Positions 48,055 through 59,241 of a stretch of 64,000 bases of DNA are shown piece after piece. The notes beneath the pieces were generated by a model. It did no database searches, was not told the DNA's origin, and saw only the letters and a program-made list of their open reading frames with translations. Both the position numbers and the translations under genes were made by a program. The DNA is from Pseudisothecium myosuroides (lineage: Eukaryota; Streptophyta; Bryopsida; Hypnales; Lembophyllaceae). Where the stretch lies: NCBI GenBank assembly GCA_951799445.1, contig OX637293.1, positions 18,910,001 to 18,974,000 on the forward strand, given 5' to 3'. The first letter of the stretch is position 1, and every line of letters begins with the position of its first letter.

Positions 48055-49118
48055 TCAACTGCTCCGTAATTTGATAACAATGCCAACTGAATGAGCACGG
48101 ACATCCCTGGAGGGCCCCAAATGAACCAAACTTGCAGACAGACAACCTCCCCCAAGAGTAGACACTGCTGAAATGAATCCTTACCTACCCGTCCCCGCAA
48201 GGTAGGTGGTCCATAAAGAGCTGAAATTGAATTTGGGGGTTTAGACCTCTAGAAATATACATTTCAATAAATTTGGGTTGAAAGACAAATGGAATTGTCA
48301 TCTACCCCAAGCCCATTCACATTTTTTGGAGCTCCATGAAATCAGTTATGAATTTTTGAAGTTGAAATGTAGTGGTCACCAAGTAAAAGGGTCCATCCCT
48401 GAAATGTACATTTTTTTTACTACTTGTAGAAAGCAGAATGCAGAATGCACTTCCGCGTTCCAGGACGCTTTCAATTTAAGGTAGCAACACCCATAAGCGT
48501 TAGTATACCCTGACACCAACTCTAGAGTTCCCTTAAAGTGCTCCCAAAAGTTTCTTGAAACCGTGTTCATTCTTTATTGTGGTTGGTGGTCTCTGATTTT
48601 TTTAGATTTTGGTGCTAGAATCGAGGCAGATTTATTAGAGTGCGGTATAGGGTGACCTAGAGAGTTGTACTTTGAAAATTTGTAAAAATTAGATGCTTTA
48701 TCCAAAAATTCTAATTTCTTTTTGAAAATTCATGATTTTCAATTGTTAACATTGGAAAAATATTTTTTTAAGAAAAATTTGCCTCCAACTGTACTGAATT
48801 CCTTATTTTGACGGTTATGGGTGTTCCTACCTTAGAGCCAGAGTGTGTTTTGTGGATTTCCCACCTTATTACCTGGGCAATTGGTGGGCAAAGTCCAGGA
48901 CTCCAGGGCGTCCAGGCAAGCAAGACCAGTGACGCACTGTAAATGGGGTCTGGGCCGGGCTCCCACGACGGAGAGCAACTGAAGAATCTGTCAGCAACAG
49001 CTACTGATTTTTTTGTAAAATAAGTAAGTTATTACCTAGCAAATAGCGTGGCAAGTGGACACTACAATAGTGGAAGAAATCAGACGGTTTGATCGAGCCA
49101 CCACAGGACAACTTATAA
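48055..49118. other. rest of the block B upstream region
   Basis: 48060-48220 matches 17355-17520 and 48890-49040 matches 20450-20600 of block A. Between them are a related end-less piece of the 45146 element (48218-48420) and the complete TA-flanked element at 48479-48832. No gene. Confidence 0.6.
48479..48832. mobile_element. 354-bp TA-flanked AGGTAG element
   Basis: TA (48477-48478) then AGGTAGCAACACCCATAA; right end TTATGGGTGTTCCTACCT then TA (48833-48834). The inverted ends match over 18 bp with one mismatch. Noncoding. Confidence 0.8.
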
Positions 49119-49123
49119 ATTAA

Positions 49124-50850
49124 CCCCTAATAAATGCAACGCCCGAGGCACCACATTTTGGTGTTGACAATACTTTCAAGTTAAATAAAACCTAACCAAG
49201 TTGCTATTTTTAGAAATTCATATTTTTGAAAAAAACTTTTTGAAGTCTAGTTTTAGCGTTGAAAATCCGATTTTCAAAATGATTGGTTTTGATTTTTCTA
49301 TTCAGAATTTTGTGTAAGGGTGTCCATTGCAATCTTGACTTTCTGTAGTGTTGAGGGCTCTTGGAAATGAGCCTCAAATACACAAGATCTTGGAGAAAAA
49401 ATCACCTTAAAAATTCATCTAAAAAAATTGTAGAGTAGATTTTGGAAAGCCATAAATTGATTGGGGTTATGGATGTTAGGTCCTTTAAGCTCATATTTTT
49501 TTTGTGATCAACTTTTTAGATTTGGCATGTGAAAAGAGGATTGAAAGATTGCAAATCAGTTTTGCAGTTTTGACACCCTCATGTTCAAACATTATAATCT
49601 TTCAATTCATAAGTGATATTGTTGTGTTTTCTTTTCCTATGTGACCTCTAACATGTCTACTTTGAATTTATACGGTTAACCCCTAAAGTTCCTTGACTAT
49701 GTTTTCACCAAAAATGCTCCAAAACTGCCATTTCTAATACAAGTACCAAATTTTAGAAAAATAACTTTTTTAGACACATATAATCGTAGGATCTTATAGT
49801 AAACTAGTTTTAGAAGATGTGGAAAATTTTTCAGAATTTTCCACCCTGCAGATTGGAAGATATTAGCATTTGAATTGGCAAAGATCCTTTTTTTGTCCCT
49901 ACGAAAAACAAGGCAGTTGCACTTCACAAGGTCACATTTGTATGAAAAAATGTCCAAAATGGTGGTGCTTCTTTGAATTCTTATTTCTAAACAAGTTGGC
50001 TACATGTTTAAAAACTTTCAAATCATTTGGAATTGTACAATATATAGGAAAAAAATAGTAAGTAGAAAAAAGTAGAGAATGATTCAAAACACTAAATTGT
50101 TAAGAATTTAATTATGGAATTGAAAATTTTCAATCCCAATGGTTGTAATGTTGTAATAAAAAATCTATATCCTATAATTTTATTTTTTTCAAAAAATATT
50201 GAAAACTGAGTGAAATAAACAACTTCAAAGTTTATTTTAGAGTAGAAAATCCATAATTGCCCGCAAACTAAAATTCCTCATAATTTTTGACTCATTGATC
50301 GATATAGAATGATTCAAAGCTTTCCACATATACGTAAATTTAGAAAACCAATTTCAAATTTTTATTTTTGAAAAAAGTGATTTTTTCAAATCTGCTTGGA
50401 CTACCCGCCCGATGAAAAAAGTAACATATTAGGCCATAACTTTTGACTCCTATTTTGAAATGCCATAAAATTTAGTGCACATGAAAGATATTCCTCGTCC
50501 CCACCTTCTATTAAAATTTCAGTTTAAAATATGAAAATCTCTGGTCACACGTACCCAGGGTTGTTTTTTTTGCATTGTAGCAATACAACATGCAGTAAAT
50601 GGAGGATGGTCCCTCCAAATTTAATCCATTGAAACTGTGCCACAACATTAGAGTTTGGCACCATGGTGCTAGAAAAAAAAACCCTGCACGTACCTGCCCA
50701 AAATTGCTATGTTGCTAAAAATAGCAGGCTGGTCCTTTAGGGTTTAAATTTCATAAAAAATTGATAAAACTTATCAAAATGTTGGCTTATTGTTAAATTT
50801 AGAGCAAATTCCTAGAAGTTCAAAAAAGGCCTTGGGTTAACTTTCATCCA
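49124..50850. mobile_element. TTAA-family element carrying a nested second member
   Basis: TTAA (49120-49123) then CCCCTAATAAATGC. The body matches 2990-3600 of block A. It is interrupted at 49680-50743 by another member. The right end is unclear: the body ends at AAAGGCCTTGGG near 50848, then joins unrelated sequence. Confidence 0.6.
49680..50743. mobile_element. TTAA-family element, 1064 bp, nested
   Basis: TTAA (49676-49679) then CCCCTAAAGTTCC; right end GGTCCTTTAGGGT then TTAA (50744-50747). The interior is the inverse of much of 33145-34289 and resembles 55397-56331. Noncoding. Confidence 0.8.
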
Positions 50851-52559
50851 AGCGCTTCATCCAATATTTGTTTCATTTGTCCTTTTTGCTTCTCATTCAA
50901 TTACCCTGCCCATAAACAATGGACTTCTGTTACACTAATTTGTCCTAATTCCTTAAAATTAGCATCACCTTGAAATTAGTGCCGCCACAAAATTTCATTA
51001 ATTTGGGTACTGGCTCAATGGGTAGCATTCAAACTACACCAATTCAAAATAGTGTGAATTTGATAAGTTAGTATCAAAAGCATTAATAAGACAAATTTGT
51101 GCCGTCTCAAGTATGAGGTTCCCAAAATTAATTACATTGACACTTGGGTGTCAGATATGACCCACACCAAAGGATTAGTAATCTTTCAGTTGCACACAAA
51201 GGTGTCGTTGAACAAGTTCATTACAGTTTTAATTCTAATAAATAATTACATGAGGACTCTGAAAACTGCCATTTTTATTCAAACAAAAAAATAAAATTTT
51301 AATCTTTTTTTTTCATATCTAACATTTCAATTACCATAGGAATGTACTTAGCCATTATAAGAATGTGTGGAATTTTTTCACCACATAGATAACAAGATGT
51401 ATGCATTTAAAGTAAACAAAATGGATTATTTGTACCTTCAAGTGATTATAATGTCAAATTTTGAATCTTTTTAGCTTAAAATTTTTGCACTACACATTTT
51501 TACTTTAAATAATTTTATATTGCAAAATTGAGTTGACAATTTGTAAAACAAGTCTCAAGAATAAAAAACTTAATTTTCACTCTTCATTCTTTAAAAAATT
51601 GTTATGCAGAAGTAATTGCAAGATAGAAGAAACAATTGAATTATTAATAGCTCTAAGATGAAATTGAAACCAATGACATAGATTGTTCTAGCAATTAAAC
51701 CAAACCTTGCAAAAACTTCTTTTTTAAATCTCAGAAGACGTTGAATAGCGTTTTTAAAACTGGCTAAATTTTGCTCGGTTGCTTCTTAAAATTTCATGCC
51801 CTTAGTGTAAATTTTTTTAAAAATCTTCCAAAAATGAACATTTGGCTAAAAACCCTAAATTTGTTTTGAGATCATTGACGTTGAACATCCTCAAAATTAT
51901 AATTAAATGCAATACCCAACTTCCACATGGGATTGGGTTTTAACCTCTAAATGCCCAAGGCCTTTTTTGTAATTAACGTGCGAACCCATTAAACAACAAT
52001 AACCACATGATAACTGTTGACAAACCGTAGGGTCTAAACTTTGTGATGCAACCTTGCATAGAGGGAAAAAAAAATCAAAATTCTACATAGAAGTGTAGAA
52101 TAATTGCAAGAGGACTCAAAATGTTTAGGGGAAGCTTGTGAAAAGAGGAGGTAAGTTTATAACTTCCAAAAAACTAATTTTACAATGGATTTGAACTTTT
52201 GATTGCTTTTAGATTGACAAGTAGGCAAAGGTTTCACCCTAAAATATAGTTTCTCCCTACTCACATCCATACTTTAAGTTGGATTTTTGTTTTGTTTTGT
52301 TTGTTATATTGAAATCTCCTAGACCGTGCCTCCCCCAATCGTGTTCTTGGTACTGTTGGAAAGTCCTCAACGAGGAGGGGTGCATGAAGTTTGTTTTGTG
52401 GCGTTTGGTTCTATGGTGTGAAAGCGATTGAATTTCAAAAAAATTATGAATTAAAAAATCAGAAATTCCTTTTACTTTAATTTTGGTTGTGGCAAGGGCA
52501 TAAAAGTATGATGAAACTCAGCAAAGACAATTCCACTAACTCTACAAAACTGCCTAGAC
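50851..52559. other. scrambled repeat fragments, no gene seen
   Basis: 51440-51700 matches the two arms of the element at 35427-39545 without the nested insert. 51700-51960 is the inverse of 3600-3830, ending in the family terminus CCTCTAAATGCCC. 50850-51300 and 51960-52559 show no recognisable match. An open frame at 51097-51294 is not supported by anything else. Confidence 0.5.
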
Positions 52560-52725
52560 ATTCCCTGGAATGTTCTTCATGTCTATATTCCTCTGGAAGT
52601 ACGCTCTAGACATTCTCTGGAAGTATATTCAGGGGTGAAGCATGCAACCCCATCCTCGGTCTCTTTAGCGTGCGCTCTCGTTTGGTCTTTGCCTCTCCCT
52701 GCCCCTCTTGCAACAGTCCGCCACC
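52560..52725 (+). promoter_or_regulatory. promoter and 5' leader of S13 copy C
   Basis: Contains TATA-like TCTATATTCC (about 52581) and GTATATTCAG, a repeated CTAGACATTCYCTGGA motif, then a strongly pyrimidine-rich leader (CCTCGGTCTC to CCCCTCTTGC) typical of ribosomal protein mRNAs, and a strong start context GCCACCATGGG. A telo-box-like AGGGTTCG lies in intron 1 (about 52847). The start site itself is inferred. Confidence 0.55.
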
Positions 52726-54480
52726 ATGGGTCGTATGCACAGTTTCGAGTGAATTTATCTTTCTCGCTGTCTTGTTTCTTTTCTCTTAAGAATGTGACTT
52801 CTCTGTAATGCTGCCGAAGTTCAGGCACCTTGGATGAGCTTTTTAGGGTTCGACTTCACATGTTGTATCGTTTGTTTTCTTACGACCCAGGTTTCGAATT
52901 TATTTATATATTTGTTTTTTTCTCCTTGAAAATAATTTGACATTTGTGCACTTGTTTAGAAGCAAAGATGTTGTGAATGAGCTTTAGGGTTACGGTTAGG
53001 TTTTGGATTTGTGATATGTTTATTGTTTTTCCTTTTTCTCCATGAAAACTGTGGCATTTATGTAGCTGCTCTGAAGTATAGGTACTGCCGATGATCTCAG
53101 GGTTTGCAGTTTGGGTTTTGAATTTTTATCATATTTTGTATTTTGGTGTGGCATGAATGTATTAGTCATTTGGAACATTGGGTGAGAGATTTGGTTTTAC
53201 AGGAAGGGTATGTCCTCATCGGCTTTGCCGTACAAGAGGAGTCCCCCATCGTGGTTGAAGATCACCACTGCTGAGGTGGAGGAGCATATTTGCAAGCTCG
53301 CGAAGAAGGGTTTGACTCCTTCTCAGATTGGTGTGATTCTGTGGGACTCACACGGTATTGTTCAGGTCAATAGCGTGACTAGGAGCAAGGTCCTCCGCAT
53401 CCTCAAGGATCACAGTAGAGCTTGATACAAACCTTCTTTGAAAACCTTTTGTATCACTAGAAGAAAAATGCGTGGCCCTCGCAGTTTTGCATGGGCTGTT
53501 TTTCGTTGAAAACCACGTTTAGAACGCAGAAAAATGTGTTAAAACGCGTTTTAACACATTTTTCTGCGTTCTAAACGTGGTTTTCAACGAAAAACAGCCC
53601 ATGCAAAACTGCGAGGGCCAACGCATTTTTCTTCTAGTGTATGTTGCACTCAAAAGTCTTTGGGTTTAAACAGTGAGTTGTCAGGGGTTTCTCATGGTAA
53701 ATGCTTCTTTTGCTCGTGTTTTTGGAAGTGGAGGGTGGCTGAGATGTAAATGGCAGGAGATGATGCTAATATGAGGTGCTTCTAGGGAGTATTGATGAAG
53801 CTGAATGCAATTAATGTGGTTGTGGTGTGTTCTAGGTTTGGGTCCTAAGATCCCTGAGGATTTGTACCACTTGATCAAGAAGGCCGTCGCTGTGCGTAAG
53901 CATTTGGAGAAGAATCGCAAGGACAAGGACTCCAAGTTCCATTTGATTTTGATCGAGAGTCGTGTCCACCACCTGGCACGCTATTACAAGCGCACCAAGA
54001 AGCTCCCACCCACTTGGAAGTAGTAAGTTCGAAAGCTCTCTTCCTATACAATTTGTTCAAACTAGTAGTGCTCAAGAATTTATCTATGATATGCGGAAGT
54101 TAGAATTCAAACCTCTTCTAGGAAGCTAGTAGTCTATATTTGGAAGTTTTAAAACATTCCTCCATAATGTAGGTTATGGTTCCTATTTGTAGTTGTCCAT
54201 CTTGTTTCAAGCATTGTCCTAACTGAGTATTCTAATTTCTAAAAACAAAAAAGCGGACACTTTTGGTCATTTCAGAACTTAGGGTTACGGATTAGTTTAA
54301 GCAATTTAGGTGATTCCACAATCATGCTGAAACAGTATCAGTGATAGTACTACTTTGTCTTGCTTTATATTGCTAGTTGCATAATGTGCCGTTTCAAATC
54401 AAGATATCGGAAAGACCGACCATCTAACTCTCATTTGTATGTGCAATGAATCTGCTACTGCTAGCACCCTTGTTGCTTAA
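52726..54480 (+). pseudogene. RPS13: 40S ribosomal protein S13 (uS15) pseudogene, copy C
   Basis: Exons 52726-52748, 53203-53414, 53836-54022 and 54447-54480 have exactly the lengths of copy A (23, 212, 187 and 34 nt; 151 codons). No stop is seen within exons 1-3, and the third donor is a strong GTAAGT (54023). But the final acceptor is CAA instead of CAG or TAG (54444-54446), so exon 4 (ending STLVA) cannot be joined normally and read-through meets TAG at once. Residues otherwise fixed in the family are changed: R55W, G68R, G77D, R114H and R124H relative to copy A. Most of these are C-to-T or G-to-A at CpG. A MITE sits in intron 2. A truncated product is conceivable, but dead or dying is more likely. 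Confidence 0.85.
53455..53639. mobile_element. CACTA-type foldback MITE, 185 bp, in S13 intron 2
   Basis: Ends CACTAGAAGAAAAATGCGT and its inverse. The arms pair almost perfectly (one base indel) around a central GTTAAAACGCGTTTTAAC. Flanked by TAT on both sides (53452-53454, 53640-53642). Copy A has the empty site (CTACATGCC near 730). The near-perfect arms point to a recent insertion. Confidence 0.92.
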
Positions 54481-55392
54481 CTTTGTCAAGAGTCAGGTTG
54501 TAATTTGTGAAAGGCCAAGTAGTGAATCGGAGATATATTCTCCTGCAATGTATTGAATGGGCATATATTTGAATTGAAATACATCTTCTTGGACGTTGGT
54601 TGATTTGTGGTGTATTTTGTAAGGTTTAAAATATTGTAGTTGAATCATGTTTTTTAACGAATTGATTGCTAGAATACAATTTGTTGCTATCATATGATGG
54701 TGATACTATTGTGACTTCTTGGATTGTGTGCATGTGCATTCTTCTCCTTGTTATATATATTGTATTATCAAAGCATAATTTTACTCGTAATTGTGCAATG
54801 TCATACATTTGTTTCTTTGTAATTGTTTTGGTATTAATTCAAAAGACATTCCTGGTTTTGCAAATGCGTGAACACTTTTGACTGGTAACACTTCACTGGG
54901 TGGATAAATTCTCTTCTTTTGAAGGTGTCTGGTCCTGTACTATCCTATGTGAAAGTTGGGTACCGGTATTGCATTTAACTATAATTTTGATGATGTTCAA
55001 TGTTTTTCGTGATTTAAAATTTGATCCTATGTGGAAGTTGGGAATCGCAATAAATTAGTATTTTGAGAATGTTCAACGTCTTCTGTGATTTAAAACATGA
55101 GAAGTTTTGAATGTCTGGACGCAATTTGATGAATTTTTGAAACTGTGAAAATGATCTATTCAATCAATTTGTCATGAATTCTAAAATTAAAAAATCAGCA
55201 CTATTCAATCAATTTGTCATGTAATTCTAAAATTAAAAAATCAACACTCCATGGTTACCATCTGAAAGATTAAATTGCAATGAATTTGTCAATTTCAGGA
55301 ATTTTAAGAAAAATTAAATTAGAATGAAATCTAGACTTGATAAGCTTCCTTGCAATAGTTGGACACAAATTCAAGAAAGATCATTTTCATGA
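54481..55392. other. S13 3' flank and spacer, block C
   Basis: Colinear with block A 1562-2430. It contains a local duplication of about 60 bp (CTATTCAATCAATTTGTCATG at about 55155 and 55202). No gene. Confidence 0.6.
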
Positions 55393-55396
55393 TTAA

Positions 55397-56331
55397 CCCC
55401 TAAAGGTCTGAGACTATGTTTTCACCAAAACCGCTCCAAAACTGCCATTTCTAATACAAGTACCAAATTTTATAAAAAAAACATTTTTGGACACATGCAA
55501 CCGTAAAATCTTATAGAACGGTGGTTTGAGAAGATGTGAAAAAAATTTCAGAATTTTCCACTATGCGGATTGGAAGATATTAGCATTTGAATTGACAAAA
55601 CCCCTTTTTTTGTCCCTGGGAAAATCTGGGCAGCTGCACTTCACAAGGTCACATTTGTATGAAAAAATGTCCAAAATGGTGGTTACTCTTTGGATTCATT
55701 CTTCTAGGCAAGTTGGCTACATGCTTGAAAATTTTCAGATCATTTGGAATTGCACAACATATAGGAAAAAAATAGTAAGTAGAAAGAAGTAGAGAATGAT
55801 TCAAAACACTAAATTGTTAAGAATTTATTTATGGAATTGAAAAATGCCAATCCCAACGGTTGTAATGTTGTAATAAATAATCTACATCCAATGTTTTTAT
55901 TTTTTTTCAAAAATATTGGAAATTGAGTGAAATAAAGGACTTCAAAGTTTATTTTAGAATAGAGATTCCATAACTACCCTCAAACTAAGAAATCTCATAA
56001 CTTTTGACTCATTAATCCAAATGGAATGATTTAAAGCTTTCCACGTACATATAAATCTAAAGAACCAATTTCAAATTTTTATTTTTAAAAAAAATGATTT
56101 TTAAAGAATTTTTTTGAGCTGCCCGGGTTGCCCGCCGTACACCGAAAATTACATATCATACAATAACTTTTTAACCATGTAGTCAAAAGTTATGAAAATT
56201 TTTGGGCCTTAAAGATACTCCTCGGGCACATCTTGTGTGAAAATTTCAAAGAAAAAAAATAAAAAATCCACTTGTAGTGAGTTGCCCAAAATCGCTTTGT
56301 TGTCAAAAAATGGTGTTTGGACCTTTAGGGG
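55397..56331. mobile_element. TTAA-family element, 935 bp, with exact empty site
   Basis: TTAA (55393-55396) then CCCCTAAAGGTC; right end GACCTTTAGGGG then TTAA (56332-56335). Excising it with one TTAA restores ATGATTAAAATGCAG, which block A has as ATGACTAAAATGTAG (near 2430) and block B as ATGACTAAAATTCAG. The 12-bp inverted ends are perfect. Noncoding. Confidence 0.9.
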
Positions 56332-56335
56332 TTAA

Positions 56336-58689
56336 AATGCAGATAAAGAGAATAGAATAAAGATATTCAAGCTACCTACAAGGTGATTCATGGATTTGCC
56401 ATTTTTTTATATAGGAATGTCAAACAATATCATAGAGAAGGAAAATCTAACACCATTCATTGAGAATGAGTTCAAGCAACTCCTTAAAAAAAATGGATGA
56501 AAAAATGTTTTTTCTTTGTCCTAAAGGCCTCCTTGAAATCATCCAATAGACACAAAAAGCCTTCTTAGACATTCCAGGGTTAATGATATTAATGAAAAAA
56601 CACTTTACTAGATGGACTTTTTTTTATTTAGATATAAGTCTTGAAATTAAAATAAAATAAAATTGGGTTGTTGAAACTGAAATTTATTAATTTAGAAATA
56701 ATTCATTTTTGTTGCCATTCTATCACTAATGTTAAAACTAAAAGTTCTAATACTAGTGTAATGTATTGGCAAAGTTATTATAATCCAAGACAATGCACTA
56801 GAGTGACTAATACCTTGTCAATATTGACTATCAAAACAATTGCCATGTCCTTTTATATAAGAGGAGGGGGGGATAAACAAGAGTGACAATTTGGTACCAA
56901 CATTATCAACCTCTATATGACTAGGACAACATAGGAGCATATTTTACAGACATTGGCAACCTAAATTAAAGAATTGTTGTTAATTCTTGCATGAGTAGGG
57001 GGGGAATAAGTGAAGGAATACGATTTCCATGTTGCCAAAATAATGTCACTAGTGCAAGTTTTTAGAATGTTATGCTATCAGTACTTTAATTCTTCAAGGA
57101 CTAAGACAGTACAATGTATCCAATTCAAATTTTCAATGGCAAATTCTTGGTAGGGTGAAACAAATTATCAATATTTTGTAAACTAGGGTCTTGTAGAGTA
57201 ACAAGTTGACATACTCATTGTATTTCCTCACTTTCAAATTTTCAATGTGAAAAGTATTTAAAAATTTATTTAGGAAATGTAGTCTTATAGAAAAAGGGAG
57301 CAAATTTAAATTATTTACAATGAAAGGAATAATGGAGATGGAAAAAAAAATCTTGGACATTTCTAATCATTGGTTTGCGCAAGCTAAATGGGTCTAAAGG
57401 AAATTCTTTCAAAGTTGTATTTTTAGCCATTTTAAAAAATACAAGGTTTAATCTAGTAAATCAAGAATACAAAATAATTAGAATGATTCCAAATTTTTTG
57501 AAGATGTTCCAAATAATATGCTAATAGTATCAATTGATAAATTTCAAAAATTGGCACAAGTATAAATTTTTAAATTTTTATAGGATCCAATTTGGTTGGT
57601 TTTGGCTTTTTACTCCTATTTGAAAATTTGTATGAATTTGAAGGAGGTTTTTATTTCTCATTTTTTAATTAAAAAAATATTAAATTTGCCTTAGATTCCA
57701 ATACAATTTTCTTTTTTGGGGGAGGGGATAAGAAATCATTATTCATCTTCTTATCAAATTTCTTCCCCTAAAGTTGCAATTTTTCGACTATAAGTTGAAT
57801 GTCCAAGATTGTTATAATCTAAAAATCCAATGGTCAATATTTTCCACAATTAATCCCATATTTACTAGACAAAGTAGTATTTATTTTTATATGTTAAAAT
57901 CAAATATTTAAAGTACATCCATGTGCAAAAAAATATCAAAGTAAAACAATTCATTGAAAACCTCTATTATCAAGAAGTTGTTAGGCCTTGAGGTATTAAT
58001 AGATACTCGCAAGTAGAATAATTATTCAACTTCATTGTATGATATATCATTGGAAAGATCTCAAAAATATTTTTCAATGGTATAAAATAAGCCTAATTTG
58101 AAGAAAAACTATGCTTTTTAAGTATTGGGTACATCGCATTGATTTAAGCTTCACCAAGTAGTCATATGTATTTGTGGAAGGTTGGCAAATAATTTAGCTG
58201 GTACATGGAGGTGTAGCCTCAATATCTTGTAGTAGCCGGGAAGGCTATCTAAAAATATCCAACGTCACTAAATTTATCAAATACATAAGAGCATTGCAAA
58301 GGCTAAGGAGAATTGATGGCTCACATTACTTTTTTTTTACCCTCTAAGAAAAACACTAGAACTTGTTACTTACTACCAATGATAAATTTATTTGGAATCT
58401 TGAAATCAAAGACTTTGAATAAACTGCAAGAGGTCAAGATGTCCCTGCAACTCTTTGTTCTTCCGCAACACTGCAAGAGAAAGGGATGTTTTAAGTGAGT
58501 TTTTAAGTATATATATAAATCAACCCGAAATTAGTTGACAAATATTTACTTAGTTAACTTTGGGGGAATTTAGCTAGGTCAATAAGGCCCCCTGGCCCCT
58601 ATTAGTATACCTTCCAAATTGTAGGATGCCAAAAGAACAATACAATAAAACAAAAGATGGCATTTGTTAAACATTTATGGCAAATTAGT
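56336..58689. other. block C spacer, no gene seen
   Basis: Colinear with block A 2440-2985 and 4640-6336. An old TTAA-type remnant occupies about 57090-57998 (TTAATTCTTCAAGG at the left). Short frames are not conserved against block A. Confidence 0.6.
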
Positions 58690-59241
58690 TACTCCCTCTG
58701 TCCCAAAAAGAATCTGGAGTTTTTGGAATTGGCTAGATTAGTGCGTAAGTTGTTCCTATTTTCAAAGGATTGCGTAGTTACTGTAGCTTCTAATAAGCCC
58801 TACTAGGCGAGAAAGAATGGAAGTTAGCAATGAAGAGGAGCAATTAAAAACAGGCGGAAAAATTGACAAATTTCCCCCCTTTTTGGAACTGCTCTAGTGC
58901 TATTGATTTGGATCATTCTCTGAGCAGTGTTGGTGCAAGGAAGTCCAATGATGTCCTCTACATCGATTCCGACATTGTCCTACACGATTCAACTCTAGGA
59001 AATTCTCAACAAGAAATTTGTTAGTAGCAAGTTTTTTACAATTGTGGTTTGTATTCATCACCTTTGGTTGGTTAGAGGTTGTGTTTTGATTTCCTTTGCA
59101 CGGATTGAATTGCTATGTAGACTTTGGAGGGTAGCACCGGCAGATTCTTTTGCTTCAAGATGTTCAAACTAGCTTCAATTGTTGTTGATCAAGTTGTGGA
59201 GAGCCAATTTCAAATTTAATTTAGAACGTACAAAGGGAGTA
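58690..59241. mobile_element. Stowaway-like element, block C copy
   Basis: Left end TACTCCCTCTGTCCCAAAA, right end GGGAGTA, equivalent to 6337-6902. Noncoding. Confidence 0.55.

Noticed and set aside
53210..53425. A 71-codon frame as an independent small gene
   Set aside because: It is S13 exon 2 of copy C read through into intron 2.
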